This document shows positions 8,550 to 17,730 of a stretch of DNA of 50,994 nucleotides, piece by piece. The position numbers and the translations under genes were made by a program. The notes beneath the pieces are model-generated. The model was given only the letters and a program-made list of their open reading frames with translations, was not told the origin of the DNA and made no database searches. Position 1 is the first letter of the stretch. Each line of letters opens with the position of its first letter. Source of the stretch: Candidatus Benthicola marisminoris (GTDB lineage: Bacteria; Gemmatimonadota; Gemmatimonadetes; Palauibacterales; Palauibacteraceae); the NCBI GenBank assembly GCA_023554335.1, contig JAMJQR010000113.1, forward strand, positions 1 through 50,994. The letters run 5' to 3'.

Positions 8550-8768
8550 TCAGGAGTAGTAGCCCTGGATGTACGGGACGAGGGCCAGATAGCGTGCCCT
8601 CTTGATCGCTGTACCCAGCTGGCGCTGGTGACGGGCACACGTACCCGTCGCACGCCGCGGGAGGATCTTGCCGCGGTCGGTGATCAGGCGACCAAGCGTA
8701 TCGGCATCCTTATAGTCGATCCGCTCCACGTTTCGCTCGCAGAACTTACATACTTTTCGGAAAGCCAT
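8550..8768 (-). CDS. rpsR: 30S ribosomal protein bS18, zinc-binding (C+) form
   Basis: A 72-residue S18 that binds the platform of the 30S subunit together with S6. The family core is plain: [19 protein letters not shown] and [13 protein letters not shown]. The N-terminus has CKFC (residues 7-10) and the middle has [11 protein letters not shown] (Cys44, His47), so the Cys/Cys/Cys/His zinc-ribbon ligands of the C+ form are intact. The start codon directly follows the rpsF stop with no gap, and its Shine-Dalgarno (GAGGAGGA) lies in the acidic tail codons of rpsF. Unlike in many bacteria, no ssb gene separates rpsF and rpsR. Confidence 0.97.
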   Translation of the reverse strand: MAFRKVCKFCERNVERIDYKDADTLGRLITDRGKILPRRATGTCARHQRQLGTAIKRARYLALVPYIQGYYS

Positions 8769-9341
8769 CTATCGATCCTCCTCTTCTTCGTCACCCGTGT
8801 CCTCAGCGGCGGCGTCGCCTTCACCATCGTGAGCGGCGGCGTCGGCTTCGCCGGCCTCGGCGTCTTCGGCCTCGGCGTCGTCGCTCCCAGTTTCGTCGTC
8901 GGCCGCGTCATCGCCTGTGTCGTCCGCATCACCGTCTTCGGCCGCATCCGCTCCATTGTCCTCCGCGTCCGGCTTCGGCTGGTCGTCACCGCGCTTGTCG
9001 CGGTCACCGTCGCGGCGGTCGTCGCGGTCGTCCACGGCCGGCATGGGAAGCTCACCTTCCGAGAGCACGACGAGATGGCGCAGGAGATCCTCGTCCAGCT
9101 TGAGAACGCGCTCGTAGTCGGGCAGAACGGTGGGAGATGCGGTGAACTGGGTCACCACGTAGTAGCCGTTGTCGTTGCGGTCGATGGGATAGGCAAGCTG
9201 GCGCTTGCCCCAGTGCTCGACTGCTGTGATCTCACTTCCATCGGAGGCGAGGATCTTCGCATGATAGCCCTCGAGCCGGGCCTCGATCTCTTCGGTCGTC
9301 AGGGACGACTTGAAGATGTACACGACTTCATAGTCCCGCAT
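8769..9341 (-). CDS. rpsF: 30S ribosomal protein bS6 with long acidic C-terminal tail
   Basis: S6 forms a heterodimer with S18 on the 30S platform. The first ~95 residues are a normal S6 fold: MRDYEVVYIFKSSLTTEEIE, GKRQLAYPIDRNDNGYYVV and VLKLDEDLLRHLVVL. The remaining ~95 residues are an Asp/Glu/Ala-rich tail with a short basic patch (DRDDRRDGDRDKRGDD) at its start, ending EDTGDEEEEDR. Typical S6 is about 95-135 residues, so this 190-residue form is unusually long. I start at ATG 9339-9341 (preceded by AAGGAG) rather than the track's 9377, because family proteins begin with MRxYE. The tail is probably disordered. It opens the rpsF-rpsR-DUF2232-rplI operon. Confidence 0.95.
   Translation of the reverse strand: MRDYEVVYIFKSSLTTEEIEARLEGYHAKILASDGSEITAVEHWGKRQLAYPIDRNDNGYYVVTQFTASPTVLPDYERVLKLDEDLLRHLVVLSEGELPMPAVDDRDDRRDGDRDKRGDDQPKPDAEDNGADAAEDGDADDTGDDAADDETGSDDAEAEDAEAGEADAAAHDGEGDAAAEDTGDEEEEDR
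8852..8881. repeat. 15-bp tandem repeat in the acidic tail of rpsF
   Basis: Two adjacent copies of CGGCCTCGGCGTCTT / CGGCCTCGGCGTCGT (plus strand, 13 of 15 bases identical) encode part of the DAEAE-DAEAG section of the S6 tail. In-frame multiples of three suggest that the tail grew by repeat slippage. Confidence 0.7.
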
Positions 9342-9419
9342 TACGTCGCTCCTTCGGTCTGAGTCGGCCACGGGCATGTCCCGCGGCAGGAGATTCTGTT
9401 CTCCGTCATTGACTTGACA

Positions 9420-9447
9420 GGCCGCGCGTCCAAAGGGTTACGCGGCC
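9420..9447 (-). terminator. Hairpin between hppA and the rpsF operon
   Basis: A 7-bp GC stem (GGCCGCG / CGCGGCC) with a 14-nt loop lies about 50 bp after the hppA stop codon and 80 bp before rpsF. No U-run follows. It may end or attenuate transcription arriving from prs-rplY-pth-hppA. Structure is seen, function inferred. Confidence 0.35.
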
Positions 9448-9494
9448 CGCCAAGCTACTGAACGGGTCGCGGCAATTCAAGCCGCATTCAATCC

Positions 9495-11618
<2,124 letters not shown>

Positions 11619-11648
11619 GAGAAGCCTCTCTTGTATTCCGTTACTGGT

Positions 11649-12230
11649 TTACCGCCCGCCCTGACCGCTGTTGAAGGCGTTCATGGCGTTCTCCACGCCC
11701 TCTTCGATCCAAGCTTCGACCGCGAGGGCCATCCTCGAGAACTGCTCGAGAATCGCTTCTTCTTCCTTCGCTGAGGGGGACGCGAGCACCCAGTCCGTGA
11801 GCGCGACCTCGCGATCTCCCGGCGCGCCGACGCCGATCCTCAGGCGAGGATACTCCCGGCTCTGCAGGCAATCCTCGACTGACAGCAGTCCCTTGTGACC
11901 ACCGCCAGAGCCCCGACCGCGCAGCCGGAACCGGCCCGGTGGAAGGGCCGTATCGTCCACGACCACGAGTAGGTCGTCCTCCGGTCGAAAATCCGTCGCG
12001 GCCAGGTACTTCGCGAGCACCCGGCCGCTTCGGTTCATATACGTCAGGGGCTTCACGATCCGGACGGACTCGTCGCCGACCCGGCCGCCGGTGGAGGCTT
12101 CCGGGCCCTCCCGGCGAAAAGGCGGAAGAGACCAGCGTCTGCCCAGGTGATCGGCGAGCCACCAGCCGGCGTTGTGTCTCGTGTCCCGGTATCGATCCCC
12201 CGGGTTGCCGAGGGCCAGGATCAGCTTCAT
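11649..12230 (-). CDS. pth: Peptidyl-tRNA hydrolase
   Basis: Pth cleaves the ester bond of peptidyl-tRNA released early from ribosomes, recycling tRNA. Family motifs are in order: MKLILALGNPGDRYRDTRHNAGW (Asn9 and catalytic His20), KPLTYMNRSG (Asn of the active site) and VVVDDTALPPGRFRLRGRGS (general-base-supporting Asp), then GGGHKGLLSVEDCL. Length 193 residues is normal. Neighbours rplY and prs upstream form the common prs-rplY-pth order. The rplY stop lies 18 nt before this start. Confidence 0.96.
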   Translation of the reverse strand: MKLILALGNPGDRYRDTRHNAGWWLADHLGRRWSLPPFRREGPEASTGGRVGDESVRIVKPLTYMNRSGRVLAKYLAATDFRPEDDLLVVVDDTALPPGRFRLRGRGSGGGHKGLLSVEDCLQSREYPRLRIGVGAPGDREVALTDWVLASPSAKEEEAILEQFSRMALAVEAWIEEGVENAMNAFNSGQGGR

Positions 12231-12248
12231 CCGCCCGTGCTGACCGGA

Positions 12249-12914
12249 CTACTCGTCCTCCGGCTCCTCGTCGTCGCCGCGGGCCGTGATCACCTCCGGC
12301 TCGACCTCGCCCTCGAGCTCGGAGATCTCCTCGCCCTCTTCCTCGACCTCTTCCACGACACGCGGCGCCACCACGGTGCAGACCGTGAGGCTCTCGTCCT
12401 CGAGCAGGAATACGTCGCCCGTGTCGATCTCCGAGATGTGAAGGGAGTCTCCGATCTCCATCTCCGAGATGTCCACCTCGAACCCGGTGGGAATCTCCCG
12501 GGGCAGGCACTCGACCTCTAGCTCGTACCGGATGACCTGAAGGGTCCCACCGTTCCTCACACCGATCGGAGTGCCCTCGAGGCGAACCGGAACCGCGACC
12601 TTGATCTTCTCGCCGGCTGTGATCTCGAAGAAGTCGACATGCAGGATGGCGGAACGGTACGGGTGCCTCTGGATCTCACGAATCAGCACCGCCTTCGGCT
12701 GGTCGTCCCCGATCTTGAGGTCGATCAGCGTGTTCTCGGTCGAGATCTTGCTGATCAGGGCCTTGAACTGCAGCTCGTCCGCCTGGACCGCCGTCGACTC
12801 GGCTCCATGACCGTAGACGTTGCCCGGGATCTTGCCGGCCGCGCGGATCCTGCGCGCCGCCCCTTTCCCCGTCTCGCTTCTCGTCTCGACCTCTAATGTC
12901 ACCAGCTCAGTCAT
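12249..12914 (-). CDS. rplY: 50S ribosomal protein bL25 (TL5/CTC type)
   Basis: A 5S-rRNA-binding protein of the long, two-domain CTC type (221 residues). The N-terminal 5S-binding domain includes GKGAARRIRAAGKIPGNVYG and REIQRHPYRSAILHVDFFEI. The C-terminal TL5 domain includes VPVRLEGTPIGVRNGG and LPREIPTGFEVDISEMEIGDSLHISEI. The last ~35 residues are strongly acidic (EEVEEEGEEISELEGE), a second acidic tail on a ribosomal protein in this window after S6. It lies between prs and pth, 49 bp after prs. Confidence 0.96.
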   Translation of the reverse strand: MTELVTLEVETRSETGKGAARRIRAAGKIPGNVYGHGAESTAVQADELQFKALISKISTENTLIDLKIGDDQPKAVLIREIQRHPYRSAILHVDFFEITAGEKIKVAVPVRLEGTPIGVRNGGTLQVIRYELEVECLPREIPTGFEVDISEMEIGDSLHISEIDTGDVFLLEDESLTVCTVVAPRVVEEVEEEGEEISELEGEVEPEVITARGDDEEPEDE

Positions 12915-12963
12915 CTTTAATCCTCGTCCGCCGTCCCGCAGGGTCCGGCTTCATGGTCCATGC

Positions 12964-13923
12964 TCATGTGAACAGCTTGCTCACGGAACGATTGTAGTGC
13001 GTGCTCTCGATGGCCCTGGCCAGGAGGCTGGCAACCGAGACGGTCGTTAGATTTCGGAGGCTGAGCCTCTTCTCCTCGGGCACGGCGATGGTATCCGTTA
13101 CCGCCAGCTCCACCAGGTCGGCCCCGTTCAGACGTTCGACCGCCGGGCCCGAAAGGAGCGCGTGCGTCGCGATCGCGTAGACCTCGCTGGCCCCGCGCTC
13201 GCGGAGCGCAACGGCCGCGTTGGCCATGGTACCTGCCGTGTCCACCATGTCGTCGGAGATGATGCACCGCATCCCGTCCACGTCTCCGACCACGTTCAAC
13301 ACCTCGGCCTCGTTGGGTTCCGGACGCCGTTTGTCCATGATCGCGAGGCCTGCCCCGAGACGTTTCGCGTAGCCCCGGGCCATCTTCGCCGCGCCCACAT
13401 CCGTAGCCACGACCACCAGGTCGTCCTTGCTCATGCTCTCGTAGTGGCTCATGAACACAGGCGCCGCGTACAGGTGGTCCACCGGTATGTCGAAAAACCC
13501 CTGCAACTGGTGCTGGTGGAAGTCGATCGTGATCAGCCGGTCCGCTCCGGCGGCCACGATCAGGTTCGCCATTAACTTGCCCGCAATCGACACGCGCGGC
13601 TGGTCCTTCCGATCCTGACGGGCGTAGCCGAAGTATGGTACCACGGCCGTCACCCGGGCCGCCGAGGCGCGCCGGGCCGCGTCGATCAGGAGCAGTAGCT
13701 CCAGTATGTTTTCCGCTGGCGGGTTCGTGGACTGAATCACGAACACGTCCCGCCCGCGTACGTTCTCATCGATCCGGACGAAGATCTCTCCGTCCGCGAA
13801 CCGCTTGATCGTCACCTCGCACAGCGGCTGGCCAAGCTCCTCGGCGATGTTCGCCGCGAGGGCCGGGTTTGCCGTGCCCGTGAGCACCATCATCGGAGTG
13901 CCGGTCGCTGACAGCTCCATCAT
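12964..13923 (-). CDS. prs: Ribose-phosphate pyrophosphokinase (PRPP synthetase, class I)
   Basis: Makes PRPP from ribose 5-phosphate and ATP for nucleotide, His and Trp synthesis. Class I motifs are present: FADGEIFVRIDENVRGRDVF, PYFGYARQDRKDQPR (nucleotide site), TIDFHQHQLQGFFDIPVDHL (metal site) and DDMVDTAGT, the PRPP-binding loop. Length 319 is standard. There are two Met codons at the start (MMELSATG); either may be used. Prs, rplY and pth form a short operon. In many genomes ispE and a tRNA-Gln gene lie directly upstream of prs; here mscS and a plus-strand cassette lie between them. Confidence 0.97.
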   Translation of the reverse strand: MMELSATGTPMMVLTGTANPALAANIAEELGQPLCEVTIKRFADGEIFVRIDENVRGRDVFVIQSTNPPAENILELLLLIDAARRASAARVTAVVPYFGYARQDRKDQPRVSIAGKLMANLIVAAGADRLITIDFHQHQLQGFFDIPVDHLYAAPVFMSHYESMSKDDLVVVATDVGAAKMARGYAKRLGAGLAIMDKRRPEPNEAEVLNVVGDVDGMRCIISDDMVDTAGTMANAAVALRERGASEVYAIATHALLSGPAVERLNGADLVELAVTDTIAVPEEKRLSLRNLTTVSVASLLARAIESTHYNRSVSKLFT

Positions 13924-14028
13924 GTCCGCCCCGCTCCAAAGGCTGCGTCGTTCACGCGTCCCGAAAACAGCCGCGTATGTTACATGCCATGCCGGGAATC
14001 GTCAACCGGATCGCGGCCATCCGACGTC

Positions 14029-15108
14029 TCAGCCAGCCATCGGCTCCAAGGGCTTCTGGTACTGCAGCTGCGTCGGATACGCGAACTCCACTCCGGCGGT
14101 CGTCAGTCGCCTCATCAGCGCCAGGTTTACGCGCTGCTGCACGTCCATGAAGACCTCGTAGTCGGGAACGGTCAGGTGGTACACGGTCTCGAACTCGAGC
14201 GCCCACTCGCCGAGGGTCTTCAGGTGGCAGCGTGCAAATCGGGCCCACTCCTCCGCCTCGACGATCTCCCTTACCCAGGTCGGAATCTTCTCGACGACTG
14301 CCGGATCGGTCTCGTAGACGATGCGGAGCGTGAACGAGGCCCGTCGTTCCTCCATTCGACCGTAGTTGCGGATCCTGCTATTCAAGAGGTCACTGTTCGA
14401 GAAGACGAGCTGCTCTCCCGATATGCTGCGGAGCTGGGTGCTTTTCAGGCCGATGGATTCCACCGTGCCGCCTAAGCTGTCGACTTGCAGGTAGTCCCCC
14501 ACGAGGAACGGCTTGTCGAAGATGATGGACAGGGATGCGAACAGGTCGGAAAGAATGTTCTGCACCGCCAGCGCGATCGCGATTCCGCCGATGCCGAGAC
14601 CCGTGATCAGGGCCGTCACGTTCACGCCCCACACCTGCAGGACGAACACGAAGACCAGGAACCAGATCGTACCCGTGCCCAGCAAGCGGATGAGGTTGAA
14701 CGACGACGCGACCTCCGGGTCGTCCGGGTAGCGGTGATCCCGAGCATAGAGCAGAAGGCTTCGGTAGCCGGCCACGAGCCAGAGGCACAGCTGAAGAAGC
14801 AAAGCCGTAAACAGGACCTGATCGAAGATCTGCTCGACGCCGGACGCAAGTCGCACGTAGCGGGCGCCGGCCCAGACTCCGACCGCCACGTAGAAGAAAC
14901 CCCGTGTCGCCCCCGCTGCAGCTACCAGCGAGTCATCCAGATATGTGCTCGTAGATCGGGCAAGGCTCGTCGCCCGGCGGATCAAAATGGGTACCAGAAA
15001 ACGGAGAAGCAGTGCGGTACCCAGGAAGATCGCGACCCCCGCGAGCCACGTTTCGACTGAGTTGCCCCAGACGATCTCGGACAGGAAATCCATGAACTCC
15101 ACTCCCAT
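14029..15108 (-). CDS. MscS-family mechanosensitive ion channel
   Basis: A 359-residue small-conductance mechanosensitive channel. Four or five N-terminal hydrophobic segments (about 20-40, 65-85, 95-115, 140-160) precede the pore helix and beta domain: TGLGIGGIAIALAVQNILSD, then LFASLSIIFDKPFLVGDYL. This is the conserved TM3-beta junction, with Gly/Ala packing as in MscS. The cytoplasmic vestibule follows (VESIGLKSTQLRSISGEQLV, RIRNYGRMEERRASFTLRI). It releases solutes during hypo-osmotic shock. It is read toward prs with a 105-bp gap and is divergent from the Ycf46-like ATPase gene. Start at ATG 15108 is taken from the track; a second Met (M6) is possible. Confidence 0.92.
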   Translation of the reverse strand: MGVEFMDFLSEIVWGNSVETWLAGVAIFLGTALLLRFLVPILIRRATSLARSTSTYLDDSLVAAAGATRGFFYVAVGVWAGARYVRLASGVEQIFDQVLFTALLLQLCLWLVAGYRSLLLYARDHRYPDDPEVASSFNLIRLLGTGTIWFLVFVFVLQVWGVNVTALITGLGIGGIAIALAVQNILSDLFASLSIIFDKPFLVGDYLQVDSLGGTVESIGLKSTQLRSISGEQLVFSNSDLLNSRIRNYGRMEERRASFTLRIVYETDPAVVEKIPTWVREIVEAEEWARFARCHLKTLGEWALEFETVYHLTVPDYEVFMDVQQRVNLALMRRLTTAGVEFAYPTQLQYQKPLEPMAG

Positions 15109-15196
15109 GTCGAACTCTGGCCATCAGCGAGCCGCTCGTCTAGCAGCCGCGCGCAATCTCACTCCCTTGAGCCTGGCCGCAAGCGCCCCGGTCCCC

Positions 15197-15226
15197 TTGT
15201 AGCGACACCCGGCCACGATCTATTGT
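15197..15226 (+). promoter_or_regulatory. Candidate promoter for the AAA-NudC-kinase cassette, likely leaderless
   Basis: TTGTAG (15197-15202) and TATTGT (15221-15226) are separated by 18 bp; each matches the sigma70 consensus at 4 of 6 positions. The predicted transcript start falls at or within a few bases of the ATG at 15233. No Shine-Dalgarno is seen upstream of that ATG, consistent with a leaderless message. Confidence 0.4.
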
Positions 15227-15232
15227 CGTGCC

Positions 15233-16759
15233 ATGAACAAGGACCCCGCCCGAAAGGCTCCGAACCGACCCGTGGGTCCGGGTGCTGACTCAGCCCTGGA
15301 CCTCGAGGTCCTGATCCGGTCGCGGTACCCCGTGGTGGCGGTAGACACGTTGGAGGAGGAGCGGCTCTCGGAGCTTCTCGATCGTGTGGCTCAGCGCCTC
15401 GACGTCCCCCTATACACGTGGAGCCGAACCCGGGGCCTGGTACGGGAGGGCATGAGCCAGGCGACCTACGACACGGCCGATCCAATGAAGATGCTCGCCC
15501 ACCTGCAGGCGGCAGGAGCTCCGGGCGTGTACCTGCTGGCCGACTTTCACCCCTACCTCGAAGACTCCGTGATCGTGAGGAAGCTCCGCGAGGTGCTTCC
15601 GGGTTTCGTCGACGATCGGCGGGCGCTCGTGCTCTCGGGTCACGGCGTGACGCTGCCACCGGAGATCGGCACCCAGGGCGTTCCCTATCGCCTGAACCTT
15701 CCGGACCTCGAACAGATTCGGCTCGAGCTGCGAGAGGTAGTGCGCCAGGCCGCCCGGGAGGAAGGGGTACAGATCGAGATCGGCCAGGCCGAGGCGGAGG
15801 AGATCGCCCGCGAGCTGCAGGGACTCACGAGGGACGAGATCCGCCGCACGATCAGAAGGGCCATGGTCGTCGACGGGCGCCTCTCGGCTGGCGATGTCGA
15901 TCTCATACGGGCTGCCCGGCGAGAGAGCCTGGGTCGCAAGGGAGTCCTCGAATTCGTTCCGATCACCGACCCGGAGCCGGTCGGAGGGATGGATTCACTT
16001 CGGGAGTGGCTGTCGAAGCGTCGTGACGCACTTGGCGAGGCCGCCCGAGAGTTCGGGCTGGAGCCGCCGCGTGGGGTCCTTCTGATGGGCGTTCAGGGCT
16101 GCGGCAAGAGCCTGATGGCCAGGAACATCGCAGCGGAATGGGATCTTCCGCTGGTGCGCCTGGATCCGTCAGCGCTGTACGACAAGTTCGTGGGAGAGAC
16201 GGAGAAGAACCTCAGGCAGTCACTGGACACGGCCGATGCCATGTCGCCCGTGGTGCTGTGGATCGACGAGATCGAGAAAGGATTCGCTCGGGACGGAGGC
16301 GAAGCCGACGGCGGCGTGAGCGGTCGGCTGCTGGGGACGTTCCTCACCTGGCTTCAGGAGAGGGACAGCCGCGTGTTCGTCGTGGCGACGGCGAACGACG
16401 TCGAGCGCCTCCCGCCGGAGCTGCTGCGCAAAGGTCGCTTCGACGAGGTGTTCTTCGTGGATCTGCCGGCTGCCGAGGAGCGGCGCGTGATCTTCGCGCT
16501 GCACCTCGCGCGCAGGAGCAGGGATCCCGACGCATTCGACCTCGCGGCCCTGGCCGAGCGGTCGGAAGGCTTTTCCGGCAGCGAGATCGAGCAGGCGGTC
16601 GTGGCAGGTCTGTACACGGCTTTCGCTCGCAAGACGGACCTGGACCAGGACATTCTGGTTGAGGAGGTCCAGGCGGCGGTGCCGCTCTCGGTCACGCTCT
16701 CGGAGAGGGTCCAGGCGCTGCGGGCATGGGCGCAGGGCCGCGCCGTCCCTGCCGCGTGA
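15233..16759 (+). CDS. Ycf46-like AAA+ ATPase
   Basis: A 508-residue AAA+ protein of the Ycf46 type. Residues about 20-240 are the family-specific N-terminal region, beginning LEVLIRSRYPVVAVDTLEEER with the segment YTWSRTRGL. The AAA core has Walker A GVQGCGKS (286-293), Walker B VLWIDEIEKGFA (about 340-351), sensor 1 VFVVATANDVERLPPEL and an arginine finger in RKGRFDEVF. The C-terminal lid reads GFSGSEIEQAVVAGLYTAF. Ycf46 homologues in cyanobacteria have been linked to inorganic carbon or photosynthesis responses, but the biochemical role is unknown. It opens a plus-strand cassette and overlaps nudC by the 4-bp GTGA. A remodelling ATPase coupled to an NADH hydrolase and a kinase is the notable context. 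Confidence 0.88.
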   Translation: MNKDPARKAPNRPVGPGADSALDLEVLIRSRYPVVAVDTLEEERLSELLDRVAQRLDVPLYTWSRTRGLVREGMSQATYDTADPMKMLAHLQAAGAPGVYLLADFHPYLEDSVIVRKLREVLPGFVDDRRALVLSGHGVTLPPEIGTQGVPYRLNLPDLEQIRLELREVVRQAAREEGVQIEIGQAEAEEIARELQGLTRDEIRRTIRRAMVVDGRLSAGDVDLIRAARRESLGRKGVLEFVPITDPEPVGGMDSLREWLSKRRDALGEAAREFGLEPPRGVLLMGVQGCGKSLMARNIAAEWDLPLVRLDPSALYDKFVGETEKNLRQSLDTADAMSPVVLWIDEIEKGFARDGGEADGGVSGRLLGTFLTWLQERDSRVFVVATANDVERLPPELLRKGRFDEVFFVDLPAAEERRVIFALHLARRSRDPDAFDLAALAERSEGFSGSEIEQAVVAGLYTAFARKTDLDQDILVEEVQAAVPLSVTLSERVQALRAWAQGRAVPAA

Positions 16760-17730
16760 GGCGCCCGGGACAGGCCGGTACAGGGTCCGGCGGCCGGGTT
16801 CACACGTTCGCGGGAGGCGAGCTCGACCGCGCCGCCCATCTGCGCACCGACGAGTCCCGCATCCGCGACCTGCACGATTCGCCCCAGTCCCGATACCTGG
16901 CCTTTCGAGCCCTCGACCCCCTCGTCTCCTTCGACACGACGGCGCGGCTGGTCTGGCTGCCCAGGGCCGCCCTGGACGGTTTGGTCGACATCGGGGCCGA
17001 CGCACTGTTCCTCGGCCTCGGCCGGGACGGGGCCAGGTTCGCCGTCCCCGTTCCCGACACCGTCGGCCCTGAAGAACTGGGACCGGATGAATCCGAATTC
17101 GTGGGCGTCCGCGAAGTCGCGCCCCTGGTGGAACCGCAGGACGCATCCATCCTGGCACTCGGGCGCTCGCTGTCGATCTGGCACGCGGAGCATGGCTTCT
17201 GCCCGCGCTGCGGTCACGCCACGTCGATTGCGGAGGCCGGCCACGCGAGGGCATGTTCGGCCGAGAGCTGTGGGAAGAGCCAGTTTCCGCGGACCGATCC
17301 GGTGGTGATCATGCTCATACATCGGGGCGGTCGCTGCCTTCTGGGGCGATCCGTCCGCGCCGTGCCCTACCCGCCCGGCCTGCATTCCTGCCTGGCCGGC
17401 TACGTGGAGCCCGGGGAGTCGATCGAGGAGGCCGTGCGGCGCGAAACCTGGGAGGAAGCGGGACTCCGCGTGTCAGAGGTGCGCTACCATTCATCGCAGC
17501 CCTGGCCGTTCCCGTCTACTTTGATGATCGGTTGTTTCGCGGAAGCGCTGGGTGGAGAGCCGCGCATCGACCCGGCTGAGTTGGAGTGCGTGCGCTGGTT
17601 CGACCGCGAGGAACTCCGAACGGCAGTCGAACGTTGGGAGGAGGCAGACGCCCTCCGACTGCCTCCGCCCATCACGATCGCGCATCAATTGGCCCGGGCC
17701 TGGCTGGAGGATGAAGAGCCCGCAGCTTGA
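16756..17730 (+). CDS. nudC: NADH pyrophosphatase, NudC family (Nudix)
   Basis: A 324-residue Nudix hydrolase of the NudC type, which splits NAD(H) into NMN(H) and AMP; E. coli NudC also removes NAD caps from RNA. The order of parts is diagnostic: an N-terminal domain (YLAFRALDPLVSF), a zinc ribbon (CPRCGH...CSAESCG), then QFPRTDPVVIMLI. The Nudix box is GYVEPGESIEEAVRRETWEEAGL-like with all Glu residues present, and the NADH-specific SQPWPFPSTLM follows. I chose GTG 16756, which overlaps the ATPase stop as GTGA; the track's ATG at 16726 lies inside the upstream gene. Its own stop overlaps the kinase start as TTGA. Confidence 0.93.
   Translation: MRRPGQAGTGSGGRVHTFAGGELDRAAHLRTDESRIRDLHDSPQSRYLAFRALDPLVSFDTTARLVWLPRAALDGLVDIGADALFLGLGRDGARFAVPVPDTVGPEELGPDESEFVGVREVAPLVEPQDASILALGRSLSIWHAEHGFCPRCGHATSIAEAGHARACSAESCGKSQFPRTDPVVIMLIHRGGRCLLGRSVRAVPYPPGLHSCLAGYVEPGESIEEAVRRETWEEAGLRVSEVRYHSSQPWPFPSTLMIGCFAEALGGEPRIDPAELECVRWFDREELRTAVERWEEADALRLPPPITIAHQLARAWLEDEEPAA

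Noticed and set aside
8091-9362. 423-residue plus-strand ORF across DUF2232, rpsR and rpsF
   Set aside because: It is the antisense shadow of ribosomal protein genes; the Val/Gly/Leu-rich run is the complement of the acidic tail of S6.
13930-13945. att-like repeat of tRNA-Gln (GCTCCAAAGGC) near prs
   Set aside because: Only 11 bp, matches the anticodon loop rather than the 3' end used by most integrases, and no integrase is present.
16220-17385. Two ~343-residue minus ORFs opposite the ATPase and nudC
   Set aside because: Shadows of genes with clear Walker and Nudix motifs on the plus strand.
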